Program-made: the position numbers and the translations under genes
In this document: positions 1-12,645 of the stretch, in pieces
Position numbering within the stretch: the first letter of the stretch is position 1
Layout: every line of letters begins with the position of its first letter
NCBI GenBank assembly: GCA_032433595.1
Contig: JASWJB010000057.1
Span: forward strand, 107,072-171,071
Length of the DNA stretch: 64,000 bases
From: Conoideocrella luteorostrata
Lineage: Eukaryota > Ascomycota > Sordariomycetes > Hypocreales > Clavicipitaceae
Direction of reading: 5' to 3'
The notes under the pieces: generated by a model
What the model saw: the letters and a program-made list of their open reading frames with translations, nothing else
The model's database searches: none
What the model was told of the DNA's origin: nothing

Positions 1-1327
1 AGGCATTCTTAAGTCTTAGTGATAGTTGGCCTTCACGTGGTGTGCTCAGGCCGGGTATACCATCGAGCGTACTGTCCTCAGCTGCAATAATAAGCGTTAG
101 GGATGAGCGTGAATATATTTCGCCCATGAGTTCTATTTGTCTCCGTCGCTCGGACGACTGAACCTGAAGGCACAAGCGATCTATCCAGAGATATCGGTAC
201 CCTAGAGCGGGTGCAAATGCAATAGCATCTGCAAAGAGAGACGGTACACTGTCTGGCAGGTGTCTGTCCGAGTTGAGGAAAAGAGCAGACAGCTCAAACG
301 GATCACCTAGTGAGGAATCCAGTCCCGTTTGCGCCCAAACGTAGCTTAAGGTGAGATATTCGATTCCCGAGCCGAACTCAACATCATCAGCAGCTACCAC
401 ACGCATATCAAGGCAATCGATGAGCTGAAGCCCTGGTACGGGCTGTACCGACGCGGTGCACGCCGTATTTGAGTGGTTATTCTTGCAGAATTCTAGCCAG
501 CACTTGGGCAAAGCCGGGTTGAGCATGGGCAGCACCTGGCGACCTTGAATTTTAGCCAGCTCGCCTTCCTTTGCTTCATATTCGGCTATACCTTCAGACT
601 CGCTTTCCTCTGCTCTTAAAAGATAGCCCCAGGGCAATGACTTTTTCTTTGTCATCACCTCAATCAAAACCGATTGCGCTAACTCATGCTTCTCTCCAAT
701 CCCATCAAGTCGCTCAAAAGCCTGTCGAATACGGAGATATGGATTAAATTTCGAGGTGCTGTCTGCAGGAATGGGTCCAATCATGGCTCTGAAGAAAATG
801 CAAAAGGGACATTGTGGCACACCCTGCGGTGCCATTGCTTTCGCTAGGTCAGTGCCTACTTGTGGTGATAGTGGCATGGATAGCGACGGCAGAAGAACGT
901 GTGACAGCGGAACCCAAGGCCTCGGTTGACCTTGCCTCCAATTGAGCAACCGAGGGAAATCAATGGCAGCGCATCTCGGGCAGGTCTTTGTCGGCGGCTT
1001 CCGCGACTCCTCGCCTGTGTCGCTCGTAGAGATATCACTCAGCTCAGAACCGGCATCATCACGGAAATCCCTGACATCTGAGCTGCCGTCTGCAACGATA
1101 CAGCCGCCACTTACACCCGTCCTCAACTCACGATGTGTTCTAGCCAAGACTAGTTCACTTCCAAGTGCTCGCCGTGACGGCAATTGATGAAATCCGGTTG
1201 CAGCAGCAGAGGCAGACGTATATGCATGCGTATGCACAGTAGCGCCGCGGCGCTTTGGTCGTGAGTCCGGATCCGAATCGGCCTCGCCTGGCCGCCGCCG
1301 AGACAGCATCCGTGAGAGTTTCTTCAT
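1..1327 (-). CDS. HET-domain (heterokaryon incompatibility) protein, 3' part beyond window
   Basis: One open frame runs leftwards from an ATG at 1327 to the window edge without a stop, so the C-terminus is missing. The frame also stays open upstream to a TAG near 1428, and a second ATG lies at 1309, so the start is uncertain. The N-terminal part is basic and serine-rich. It is followed by a CPRCAAIDF motif, the usual Cys-x-x-Cys head before HET domains, and a second CPFC pair. HET-domain hallmarks come next: YLTLSYVWA, then YRYLWIDRLCLQ, RRRQIELMGEIYSRS and LIIAAEDSTLDGIPG. In HET proteins, LSYxWG, YxWIDxLCI and IYxxAxxTIxAA are the three conserved blocks. The family triggers programmed cell death after fusion of incompatible hyphae. 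Many members have no assigned allorecognition role, and the partner here is unknown. Family assignment is firm; start and function are not. Confidence 0.85.
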   Translation of the reverse strand, partial: MKKLSRMLSRRRPGEADSDPDSRPKRRGATVHTHAYTSASAAATGFHQLPSRRALGSELVLARTHRELRTGVSGGCIVADGSSDVRDFRDDAGSELSDISTSDTGEESRKPPTKTCPRCAAIDFPRLLNWRQGQPRPWVPLSHVLLPSLSMPLSPQVGTDLAKAMAPQGVPQCPFCIFFRAMIGPIPADSTSKFNPYLRIRQAFERLDGIGEKHELAQSVLIEVMTKKKSLPWGYLLRAEESESEGIAEYEAKEGELAKIQGRQVLPMLNPALPKCWLEFCKNNHSNTACTASVQPVPGLQLIDCLDMRVVAADDVEFGSGIEYLTLSYVWAQTGLDSSLGDPFELSALFLNSDRHLPDSVPSLFADAIAFAPALGYRYLWIDRLCLQVQSSERRRQIELMGEIYSRSSLTLIIAAEDSTLDGIPGLSTPREGQLSLRLKNA

Positions 1328-4119
1328 GGCCAAAGTTTGAAAATAGGTTAGCTGATCATCCACCAGCCCATGGCGTCGCACATGCCTGTGGCGCGTCAGG
1401 GCCTGCAAGTCATTTTCAAACCCCAGCCACTACCGTGAAAAGGGAGAATATTAAAGAAGAACGAGCCTCTGGTTTTGCAGACCAATGGAGGCTGTGGCGA
1501 TGAATGAAATGTCAACCGATGCCACGCCGTCGGGTCGCGCCAGCGCCAGTACCAGCAGCAGAGGCTCAATCCCTGGCTTGTCTAGCCTGGGCAATACAGT
1601 AAGTAGAACCACACAATTCTCAAATACGGAGTACTCCGTACTGGGGCTGCATATTTTAGTCCGTACAATGGAGTATTAGCCGTTCTTTGCTACTCCAGTT
1701 AGGGCTCGTTAGCGACGCCAACTGAGATTGCCCACTCTATTGTCCGCCCACGCTAAAGATTTTTGGTATGAACGATGCTTGTCAGATCAGTTATGTACAG
1801 AATAAGGAGTAGTTAGTCAAGCCCCGAAAGTTTTTTTTTTTTTTTTTTGAGAGTCTAGATGGTTAGGCCAAAGTCCAAAGCTCGCATCACTAGCCCGCTT
1901 CTCCTGTACGTGAAATCTACGTAAATTTATAAGCTGCTGCATCGGCTTCTGATACATGTCTTAATTTTATACTATTGCATGACGAGACAAACATGACAAC
2001 TGGTATTAGTAGGCATCATGGTCCGCACTCGGGACCCGCACGAGTCACAGAGCTAATCACCCCCCCAAAGCCTTAAATAGTTTACTATTACAGAGTACTC
2101 CGTACTCCGTAGTTACTCTACCAGCCGCCCCAGCATTCTTACCCCGTTCGCTTGCCGGGCCTTTTGCTATCCTCGGGTGGTCTTGCCAGCTAACAAGTCT
2201 GCTCCGTGTTATTATACGAAGTAGAGCGCCGTTCAATATTACCTCTGGCTTATCAGCTCCATTGCCCACTGAAAAATAGTATACTTACGGATATTCTATG
2301 ACTGCCAGGGACGTTTCTACCCAAATGGCTTCGTGCGGGCATCTCCCCACGTGTCGCCGCTAGGCATCAAGTTATTATATGCTTGAACTCCGTTTAGGAG
2401 TAATCCGTACGCGTTGAGAAATAAGAGCATGAAGAAGCGTACACATCCACAACCGTAACTATGCGTAGAAAAATTCGCAACGAAGAGATCTCGCCCGAAC
2501 CAGGACCCACGACCAGTGAGGCGATATGGGAAATACTGGAATGCTCCGTCGTATCATGAGCGTTGGCGTCTGCCGCATGCTGAGTATTGGCCGGTGGGGC
2601 GCAGCAGGTCCCCAACTCCTTTCTGACATTTCCGATCCGTTCGCCGTTCTATAAATGGCTGGCCGCCAAGTGGTTTTCGCGTTCCCACTCACCTTGCCAC
2701 CCAAGCACCGTGCGTGCGTGCCACCCACATCGAATCTTGTTCAGGATACGAGCGGCTTCAGCCTTTTCGGTGGCATCCGTTTGGCCATGGTGACTTCAGG
2801 CTCACGACCCGGCCTTCCCTGTGCTGCCACAAGCTTTCTTGGCGGGTCTCATGTGGGGAGCCACACGTCAACGCTTCGTATTTATTTATTTATTTTGTCT
2901 GCACTGACTCACAGTTCTGCCGTCTGCATAAATTGCGTCTTCGGTTATAATAGCAAGATGTTGTTAATATCGCATTAACAACAGTCATGCCGATTCATAG
3001 ACAAGCAAAACCAATTGGTCTACGAGTATTGCTCCAGAGGGCCAGAAGGAAGAGGGAAGATCTTGGCGCAGCCAGGATTAACTCTCCATCTCTACTTTTT
3101 TATAGCGCATCGAGCTCAGGTAGTTAAATAGAGAGGTTGCTCTCGGTGGCAGAGGCGGCAGTGAAAACAAGATGCACGCTTCAACAACCATTCAGGTTAA
3201 CGTTTTGAGTCTTCATGCAGAAGTAGCCTACTCTAGGTTTTATCGGTCAATGGATATTTCCCATCTTACCATCATGTCTAGTACAGATACATAGAGATTT
3301 TAGCAAGGCTGTTCAAAAGACTGCGAAAGTAAGCTCCACCAAGGCTTCCCTTTCCGTACGGTGGTGATGTTGCCATAACGTCGTATTTTTCAGTTGGCTG
3401 CTAATCCCCTGGCCGCAGTCATGCGGTAGAGATGCCGCTGACCCATTGTGCCATCCAATCAAGCCTCCAGGAATGTTAACTCGACCGCGTTGCACTAGCA
3501 CTTTGCACAGCAACCCAATACCCCCTTGTGGCTTTCGCTTCGCATTTGGTCTACTTCGCCCACCGCAGTGCCATAGGAGGTTCTGATTGCCCTGTGTTTG
3601 GGCATGTTCCGCTAGGCCCGTTCTCGTCTCTAGGTCTATTGTGTCCTGTTGATCTCGGTCAAAGATACGTCGTGGGCTTGTTTCCCGAAGATTCTTGTCT
3701 TTCACTGCCATCGAGTCTGACCAGAGCTGCCTCATTCGCTTTGGCAGTTTTCATTCTATCGTTAATTTCCTTTTCTTTCCTGATCTTGTAGGCTTTCAGC
3801 TGCGCTTGTTTCTCTCCCGGTCGTGTCCAACATTGCAGGCTCATCAAGGGGTTCAACATCACGCGTATTTGCATCAGACTCCCTCTGCTCTCCGATACAA
3901 GACCTCTCCTGTACCGTCGCTCCTCGTCAAAGCCATTGGTCGACCCGAAACACCATCCCAAGATCAAGAATCCAAGTCGGTTTGCATACAACATTGCCAC
4001 CCTGCGGTAGCTTATTTTTCATCACCAAACCCCAAACCCGAAACTCAACACCTCCAATAGAACTGTTCCCGGCTGTGACCGTCCCTTCGTGGACATCGCT
4101 GGGTTAATTTTCGCCCAAG
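1328..4119. other. Intergenic region between HET gene and chitin synthase
   Basis: I see no convincing gene in these 2.8 kb. The left part is AT-rich and holds an 18-base T run (1831-1848). It also has a 16-bp perfect palindrome built on TACTCCGTA (1625-1640) and two further overlapping copies of that element near 2093-2115. The right part (about 3500-4119) is pyrimidine-rich on the + strand and is probably the promoter and 5' leader of the chitin synthase. Short open frames at 2459-2728 (-) and 3313-3735 (-) show no recognisable motif. Confidence 0.6.
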
Positions 4120-7100
4120 ATGGCGAACCGTATGTCTATATTCTCCATAGGCTCAGAAGGCCCAGGGAACCAGCGGGCAGGTGGTCCTCAAACAGCCCAA
4201 GTGTCGACAACTACTTTGCTGAATGCGATTCATAACATCTACCTTACCTCACAACCCCATCAGCTGGAATCCAGCACCAGTCTTGTCGTCAACACATGGC
4301 TCACTGCTGCTCAGGCAAATCCTACGACCGATCCAACTCTTGCCTCGAAGGCCTGGGAGCACGCACGTCGACGGGCTGAAGATGGATGTGTCATTTTAGG
4401 GTATGCTTAATTGTTCCTTTTGCTTGCCAGCGCTGCTAGCCTTCAAATGCTGACCAACTATCTACAGGTCCCTCCATCAGTCCACACCATCTGTCTTGAC
4501 TCCATTCCTCGCCAGCTTTCCTTTTGCCATTCCATCTACCGTTTACAAAGCTTTGGATGCCATTCAGCCCTTCATACGATGTATTACACCTTACAATCCA
4601 TCCACACCTCGACAAGCTGCCTTGGGTGTGACATTGACTTTGAACTTGGCGGGAAGTCTTACGGCTGCGTCACTAGCCTTATCCCAGGGAGGTATTGATA
4701 CCATCAACGGACTGCTGAATATTCCATCCGAAGCGGGCTATCGGGCTTTCGATGTCTTTTACTACCTCCTGACGTCCGCCTCGACCCCTGCGGAGAGAGA
4801 GTTCCTGGGATTGAAGCCTCCATCCGCATACACTTTATTATCAAGATCCGGTACATACGACCCACCTTCTTATCTTCCTACCGCAGATGATAGTGCCTCT
4901 GCAGATGACTTTCGTCAAGCTCTCAAGGATATCGGCATCAAAGGCTCTGCTCACAGAAATTTTATCTCCACCCTGGCGGGTTTGTTGAAGCTTGGAAATA
5001 CGCTAGATTATTCTGTAGAGTCGGAGATTCTGGAAGAGACATGTGAGGACGTGAGCGGTCTGCTTGGTATTGAACCCGAGACTCTTCTGAGACATTGCAG
5101 TACTGAAGACCGATGGACGTTCATCGGGGGACTATATGAATCCCTTGTTGATTGGGTTATTCTTAAGGCAAATGCGGCCATTGCGTCGCAGATGTTTCAT
5201 ATCAGGAACGGCGATGAATCACCCGATGGTCGCGGTGTGAGAACTCCGACGTCAAACGAGGATTCTGAAGACACTGTCTCCATCACGGTCATGGAAGTGC
5301 CACAGATCACTCTTAGCAAAGCCCTCTCCATGCGTTCAGTGTTCGACGACTCACAAGGCATCAATACAGAGATGATTGAGGACGGCGTCGACGTATCCCC
5401 CGCCGGGTCATCCGTTCTGCGCGAAATGCAACAAGCAGTCTCACAGGTCGGTCCTGATTTGGGCATCATGACAGGACCAGAGGGAAGGGAACGACAGCAT
5501 GAACTTGAGAAACGAGAAGTCGTGCTAGAGAAAATTGCATACGCAGCTGAGGAAGGCGGCTTCCTTCGAACCCTATTATTCCCTATTGATGGCGAAGGTA
5601 TCAATCTTGGTCGTGCCGGCCGGCTCGACTTGCCTGCCGTACTCGGGTCTAATCGCCTCTGGTATCACCTTTCCTTACACCCTACAGATGATTCTCCCAC
5701 GCAGCTCGCCATCTTGCCATCTGTAACCTCCGCTTGGTCAGCAGGCGCTGTATCCCGCCAGCTCCGGTCATGGAGAATCCCCGAGTGGGCAAATCGACGA
5801 AACAGAAATCTTGACTTTACGGCTGACTTTGATATTGACGAGTTCGCTCGCCGTTATGCAGGTCTGGGCTGTAAAGATGGTAAGGACGGTATTGAAACCT
5901 GGATTATTGAGCGAGGTTGGAGCAACGGTGAAGTTTTTGTTGGCAAGGATCGCGTCTGGATGCGTGAGACAGCTTGGTGGGAGGCCGAGAGTATGCTGGA
6001 TCTGAAACCTGAGAACGACAGGAACACCCATGCCATGAATGCAAACCCCTTTCAATCCGGCTTTGATACAGGTTACTCGGCCAATGGAAGCGGCTACTTC
6101 CCAAACCAAGGAATGGAACCTAGCTTCAACGGAAGCAATGATCAACTGATGCACTCACGCAATTTCAGCCAGAGCCAGCTGACTCTCGGTCAAAATCTCA
6201 ACCATGCGCCTTCTGTTGCTCCGACCGCAATGCGAAATGTGAGCAACGGTGATTATGGTCTGGGTAATAAAGGTGATACGTACAAGGATGACGTCTTCTA
6301 CAGTGCTGAGGGTGATTTCACTGGAGCTATGGATCCTGAACTGGCAAAGAACAAGAAAATTCAAACAAAGCATGTTTCATTCGGTCGTCGCGTTTGGGTT
6401 TGGATTGTCTGGGCTCTCACTTTCTGGATTCCTTCTCCTGTGCTGCGGTATATCGGCCGCATGAGACGGCCCGACGTCCGCATGGCTTGGAGAGAAAAGT
6501 TTGTGTTGGTGTTCATAATTTTCCTCATAAATGCCATCATCGTATTCTGGATGATCTGGTTTGGTCGCCTTCTCTGTCCAAACTTTGACAAGGCTTGGAG
6601 CAGGACCGAAGTCCTGACACACCAAGGAGCTGATGACTTTTGGGTCAGCATTCACGGCCAAGTATACGACATCTCAAAGTTCTGGAGACTGCAGCACAGT
6701 GACACGAATGTGAAGACCACTGCAGACGTCATGCAACCCCTTGCGGGCAAAGACCTAAGCGAGTATTTCATGCCACCTCTCACCAAGGCCTGCCGAGGTG
6801 TCGTCGAGGATGAAACGTTATACCTACGTCCCAACTCTACTCCGGAATTCAGCATTGCAGTACATACGACCGGTTATCAAGGACCGGTTAACAGCAAACT
6901 GCATGACATAAATTGGTATCAGAATTCTTTTGAGCCAAAGATAAAGGAGTACTATCATGGCGATCTCGTGTGGAGTGAAAGTCTTGTTAAGTCCTCTGGA
7001 GCAAATGAGCAGCACATGTGGGCCATGTATGGCAATAAGATTTACGATCTCACGGACTACTTCCATACGCTGGATGTAATGGACAGCCGGGCGCCCTTCA

Positions 7101-9606
7101 ACTTCCTTGATGAAAGCGTAAGCGATATCTGGAAGAATAACCCTGGCCAAGATATCCAACCCATTCTTGATCCACTTCTTGACCATTTAAAGGCCACCAA
7201 TGAAACTGCCCATATCAGGGCATCAAATAGTTGGTGGTGTATTCAGAGAACCTCCTATAGAGGTATGACAGACTTCCGTGAGTCGGCAAGATGCACGGTA
7301 AACAACTGGATTCTGTTGGCCTTCACAATCATCATCTGCGCCGTCATATTGATTAAGTTCGTTTCGGCTCTCCAGTTTACGTCCAAGCGTCGTCCATCAC
7401 CCCAAGACAAATTTGTTATTTGCCAAGTCCCCGCCTACACAGAAGGTGAAGAGTCATTGCGGAAGGCTTTGGACTCCCTGACGGCCCTGCAATATGATAA
7501 CAAGCGAAAACTAATCTGTGTCATTTGTGATGGAGTCATCGTTGGTCAAGGCAATGATCGCCCAACACCCAAAATTGTTCTTGACATCCTGGGTGTAGAC
7601 CCTAAGGTTGATCCCCCCGCCCTGCCCTTCAAGTCCGTCGGTCCCGGCAGTGACCAACTCAACTATGGCAAGGTCTACTCTGGCTTGTACGAGTATGAAG
7701 GCAATGTTGTTCCATATATCGTGGTTGTCAAGATGGGCAAGGAGTCTGAGCAAGCCAAGTCAAAACCGGGCAATCGTGGCAAACGGGACTCTCAAATTCT
7801 TCTAATGAGCTTCCTCAACAGAGTTCACCACCGTGCCCCCATGAATCCACTGGAGCTTGAAATGTTCCACCAAATAAACAATATCATTGGCGTGGATCCA
7901 GAACTTTATGAGTACCTGCTCATGGTCGATGCCGATACTTCTGTCAGCGAAGACTCTTTGAACCGCCTTGTATCAGCCTGCGCCAACAATGCCAAGATTG
8001 CGGGCATCTGTGGTGAAACGAGTTTGGAAAATGATGAAAAGTCATGGACGACAATGATTCAAGTTTATGAATATTTCATATCTCATCACCTTGCTAAGGC
8101 GTTCGAATCTCTGTTTGGCAGTGTTACCTGCTTGCCAGGGTGGTATGTGTCCTTTTGATCTAGCTCCACAATCTGATTTGAATATCAATGTGTACTGACT
8201 TCGCCACCGACAGTTTCTCCATGTATCGTCTGCGGACTGTTGACAAGGGTAAGCCTCTGATTATTTCAGATGCTGTAATAAAAGAATATGCCATTTGTGA
8301 TGTGGATACTCTCCATCAGAAGAACTTGCTGTCTCTCGGTGAAGATCGTTATCTGACGACTTTGATGACGAAACACTTCCCATACATGGCCTATAAATTC
8401 ATACCCGATGCTCAGTGCAAAACCGCCGCACCCGAATCGTGGAGTGTTCTACTCTCTCAACGTCGTCGTTGGATCAACTCTACTATTCACAACTTAGTAG
8501 AGCTTATGCGATTGAAGGAGATGTGTGGTTTTTGTTGCTTCAGCATGCGTTTCGTCGTCTTCATCGATCTCTTCGGTACCATCATCCTGCCTGCTACTTG
8601 TGTCTATCTTGGCTACTTGATTTACTTGGTTGCTTCGCATACTGGACAATTTCCCATGATTAGTCTCGTCATGTTGGGAGCCGTATATGGCCTTCAAGCT
8701 CTGGTCTTCATTCTTAAGAGACAGTGGCAGCACATTGGTTGGATGATTATCTACATCATTGCCTTCCCCATTTATTCATTCATTCTTCCAATCTACTCAT
8801 TCTGGAACCAGGATAACTTCTCTTGGGGCAACACTCGCATTGTTATCGGAGAAAAAGGAAACAAGCAGGTTGTTGCTGTCGAGGACGAAGGCTATGACCC
8901 CAGGTCCATTCCTCTACAGAGATGGGATGACTACGCACTATCCAATAATCTTCCCGGCCGCCGTGGAGGTTATCAAGAGAAGCAGGACATCGGTTACCCT
9001 GATCAGTACGAAATGGATGACATGAAGTCAGTTTACTCGGCTGCTCCTCAGGGCTCGGTGTTAACCGGGATGGGCGGCCGCAATGCTTACATGCCGCCGC
9101 AATCCCCCGCCTTTGGCAACATAAACCGAGCGCCCACGGTCCAAGGGCAGTATCATGATGCTCCCGGATCTCTTCGCAGACAGTCCATGATGTCCATGGG
9201 CACACAAATGCAGGACATCCAGAGAGGTCCGTCTCCATACCAAGATGTGCTTGCGAATCGTGGTAGTGTCATGAATCTGCGTGGTCAAGCCAATTTCACA
9301 CCTGGACCTGGCGGCATAGCCGGCAACAGAGCATCATCAACTATGGGGTATACTGGTGGTCACCGCCCTCCTTTGGGACACGATGCGATGCAGTCAACAT
9401 CATTTGACTTCCAACACGGTCACGTTGGAGCGGATGACACGGCAATCGTAGAGGCTATTCAGTCTGTACTTCGTGACGTCGATCTCGATTCGGTGACTAA
9501 GAAGCAAGTTCGCGCACTCGTCGAACAGCGCCTGCAAACAGAGTTGGTTGGTGAGAGACGCACTTTCATGGACCGACAGATTGACCGAGAGCTTGAAAAC
9601 ATGTAA
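4120..9606 (+). CDS. csmB: Chitin synthase with myosin-motor-like N-terminus, class VII (CsmB type)
   Basis: Polymerises UDP-GlcNAc into chitin at the plasma membrane of hyphal tips and septa. Three exons: 4120-4400, 4468-8142 and 8214-9606. They join to 1782 aa, the usual size for class V/VII enzymes. Residues ~1-700 form a myosin-motor-like region; I see no GxxxxGKT P-loop, which favours class VII (CsmB) over class V (CsmA). Two membrane helices (~737-793) precede two cytochrome-b5-like segments ([11 protein letters not shown] near 817, and one at ~925-960). The GT2 catalytic core starts near 1068, with VDAD (~1246), SVTCLPGCFSMYRL split by intron 2 (~1311), GEDRYLTTL (~1360) and QRRRW (~1400). 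Three or more membrane helices follow, and a DEK_C domain ends the protein (~1724-1782). Intron 2 falls inside the conserved CLPG|C motif. Family is certain; the V versus VII call rests on the missing P-loop and the N-terminal sequence. Confidence 0.93.
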
Positions 9607-10377
9607 AAAAGAAAAAAGCCCAGCGCTCTACTCATTCGTACATGATTGATCATATAATCAGAAGAAGTTTAGGGCGAATGTTTGGTTTAGGGTAACAGAT
9701 GCAGATCAGAGTTCAGGGTTTGCTCGTTTCTGTTGATGCTTTGGCGATGTCTGGCGTTCTTTTTTGTTTGGATATTTGATTAGTTATAACAAGCTGAGGG
9801 GACAGGTTCCATGTCCGCTTGACTACGTTTCGCTCATTCGTAGCTTTGTAATAATTTGTTCCAGACACTATTGGCAAGGTAGTAAAGGAGGTTTTTTGCG
9901 GGAGCTGCTGCGTAGGAGTGAAGGGTTTTAATTGGGCCCCCAATCCCGCAAACAAATATTATCAACATAATGGTGCATTATTTGAGCAAAATTTGCCGTA
10001 CGTGCTAGTGATGGGACCCCTCGAAAAATGAAATAAGGCAAACTGGCCTACGCTTCAAGGGATTGGTGAATATTCACAAATGACTAGATAATTGAGCAAT
10101 TGCCACGGTTTCCTTCATATAAACCGTCCTAGATTCAACGTCGTGGTGTTTTATCTGAGTATACTGGTTTTTGTTTGTTTTGTTTTGTTTGTAATTTGTC
10201 ACATTTTTAATACTTTGCAGAATCTATTCCAAGGCGATGCTAATTCCAGAGAATTCTTATGACTAGTTTCCTTGATGGATGATCTCGCGAACATATCAAC
10301 TTGTGATCTATCTTCCATAGTCCACCTTCTAAGCATAGTGGTGATGCTGAGTTCGCTCTTCCCGGTTTTGGAGGGCA
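9607..10377. other. Convergent spacer (3' ends of chitin synthase and kinase)
   Basis: No coding evidence. This is AT-rich 3'-flanking DNA between two convergent genes. A TTTTG-type repeat tract (about 10168-10193) is the only visible structure. Confidence 0.6.
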
Positions 10378-11854
10378 TTAGGTGATATTCCCAACACCCT
10401 TGAGACGCAAATAAACGTCCGTTCCCCATCCATACAGACTCTGGACGGCTATGCCACCGCCAAAATACTCGGCATAAGCACGACTCAGAGGAAGGCCGTA
10501 CCCCAGGCCGGCAATGGAGCTGCCTCCCGTACTTGCGGTAGCTATGGCGCTAAGGCCATCCCCCCCTGAAATTCCTGGGCCTGGGAATTCAGCATCGTCT
10601 GAGAAGGTGGTGAAGGAGTAGGACCAGATATTGGGAAGAACGTCGGGAGAGATACCACCGCCACGATCACGGATGCGAATAGTTACACCAGGTGCATTGT
10701 CGTCGAGAGGTTTGATAGCATCACTGCGAAATTGCCCGCGATCCTCTGTAGATTGTTTGATTAGTGGTGCTCCGCCAGGTTGTTCCTTGAGCGGAGGTTC
10801 CGGGGCGATAGTGACGACCACAGGTTCCCGGCATTTGCTTTCCACCGTTGCGCGAAAAGCATTCTTCAGTAGTTCGGTCACGATATACTCCAGATGCATA
10901 GGCACAAAGGCAAATGTCGTGGTGTCGGGCTCGCCGTCAATATAGATTAGCGGGCGGGAGCCATATCGCAGTTCACATATATCAGCTACGAAGCCTGCAC
11001 AGGCATCAATGGTGAGCGACGGCTTTAACGCAGTATCAATAGCACCAATGTAGGACGGGTGCTCGGGACATGGCGTAGGGCTGTCCTCCGGAGCGAAGTG
11101 TGGTTGGCTACTGAAATGGAGGGCGATGTGCTGCTCTCCAACGAGTCGAGTGCCGATTCTGGCACGCAAGTGCTCGTCCAGGAACCGGGTCACCTCTGCA
11201 GAAGAAATATATTTGCGACATTCGAGAAAGCCCTTGGCCAGGATCGGGATGGTGTCGGTATGGGTGGCGACGAGCTCTGCCAAGACGTTTGTAAACTCTA
11301 TTTCGTCTTGGCGGGTCGAAATAGGATAACCTTGGCTGGCTGCATGCCAGTACGGCAGGAGAATACATAATGAGTGTAGATAGTTGTTGTATATGCGGGA
11401 GATATTCGGGTTAGAAACCACTATGTAAGGCAGGTTGCGGAGTGCTTGGATGCGTCGTGCCAGTCGAATTGGGAGGAGGGAGAGAGTGAAGTTGGCGGAA
11501 GACAGCAATGACTTTTCTGACAATGGTGGTCGTCCGTGTCTGATCATAGAGCAAATGATTAGCAACTTGGACTGGCGACCTTGTATCGTCCGATTTTGCG
11601 GGGGGCCTTGACAAAACGCGGCGACGATGGTAGAGGAGTTTGAATCCCCTAGCATACCTTACTAGGTCAGCTAGGCTGAGGGGATGTTGGTGCTGTCGAG
11701 CAAGAACAGCAATTTCAGCATCAGACACTTGATTCGTTGCGCTATGCAATGTTCTCGAAGCGTACAGTGCGCGACATTGTGAGAGCGATCTCGAGGAGAA
11801 ACGAGGCTGACGGAAGCGACGCAGCCTCAGTAGAAACGATCTTGAGGCCTGCAT
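10378..11854 (-). CDS. Mitochondrial pyruvate / branched-chain ketoacid dehydrogenase kinase family protein
   Basis: Phosphorylates, and so inactivates, the E1 subunit of a mitochondrial 2-oxoacid dehydrogenase complex. Exons 11658-11854 and 10378-11539 join to 452 aa. The start at 11854 gives a basic N-terminus rich in Arg and Ser (MQASRSFLLRLRRFRQ) typical of a mitochondrial presequence; the frame stays open further upstream to 12277. The intron interrupts the BCDHK N-terminal domain between HPLSLADLVR and HGRPPLSEKS. That helical domain continues with LPIRLARRIQAL and RFLDEHLRARIGTRL. The GHKL ATPase domain has the N box (ELLKNAFRATVE), the G1 box (DRGGGIS) and the G2 box (GYGLPLSR), and ends in GGGIAVQSLYGWGTDVYLRL. 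Fungi carry two or three paralogues, and I cannot separate PDK from BCKDK by eye. A copy of a dispersed hairpin repeat lies ~280 b upstream of the start. Confidence 0.9.
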
Positions 11855-12645
11855 GGCAGCATGGCTACGTCGATTGCACGGCGGTCGCGGTCCGATGTAA
11901 TCAAATATTCGAACTTGGATACCGCGATCGCAGGTGACGAGAAGATTATGGTGTTGGTATATCCCATACAACGATCCGTTTGTGCAATTTCGCAATTGGG
12001 CCCGGCGGTTGGAATACAATGACGGCCATCGGTGAGGGTGGATGTTGCTGGCGATTGAGGACTGACTGCTTCTCAATGGAGAGGCTTGGGCCGTGCTTGT
12101 TTCAGCACTTGTCCGCCGGCAGGCAGACAGATACAGTGGGGGTCCAATAGTTTCCAACCCAGCTGGCGTGCCGCAACGCGACTCTGGGGGTTGGAAATTT
12201 ATGGGCACAGACTGTAGGTACGAAGCCCCTAAGGTCCGACTGGAAGCTAACGAATAGGAGACAGACTGCGGAGTCACCAGTCAACTAGCTATTGGGTATT
12301 AGGCAAACATCTTGCGGAGTAGTTGTTCGCGCGACGGATTGCCCAGATGGAGCCACCGTTGCGTCATGCGTAGAAAACGCGACGCCCAGGAGCAGGAGGG
12401 GAAGAGGGGCAGTGGCACACAGCAACCAAACGAGAGGGACATCTCCCGAGACCATATCATGTCGTGTTGTGCTACAAAATAGAAATGGCATGTATACATT
12501 GCATCCAGCTCTCTTACTTGAAGCGGGCATCTCCGCGAAAATATTTGATATTATTCAGCTTTCATGCTACCACAGCAGAGATAGTCATGACTCTTTGTAA
12601 ATAACTACACCTTGCATAAACAGGTCGCCTCGCTCTGATTCGGGC
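11855..12645. other. Spacer: kinase promoter region and inhibitor 3' flank
   Basis: No gene is recognised. The region holds the first copy of the dispersed hairpin repeat (12131-12225) and the upstream region of the kinase. Open frames here are GC-balanced but carry no motif. Confidence 0.55.
12131..12225. repeat. Dispersed nested-hairpin repeat, copy 1
   Basis: About 95 b that match 41930-42029 almost base for base. The core has inverted arms TTTCCAACCC and GGGTTGGAAA around a GC-rich loop. The loop itself contains a short inverted repeat (GGCG, TGC, CGC). It lies upstream of the kinase start. No protein is encoded and no clear target-site duplication is visible. Confidence 0.75.

Noticed and set aside
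1485..1679. Short + strand frame with a GTAAGT (MEAVAMNEMSTD...)
   Set aside because: It may be a first exon, but no continuation was found and it overlaps the region upstream of the HET gene on the other strand.
1831..1848. 18-base T run as a Pol III terminator or retro-element tail
   Set aside because: No tRNA-like or element sequence lies next to it; homopolymers of this length also occur at 12777-12792 inside an intron.
7504..7760. Antisense frames inside chitin synthase, eIF5B, Hsp88 and UPF2
   Set aside because: They mirror the codon pattern of clear genes on the other strand and carry no domain of their own.
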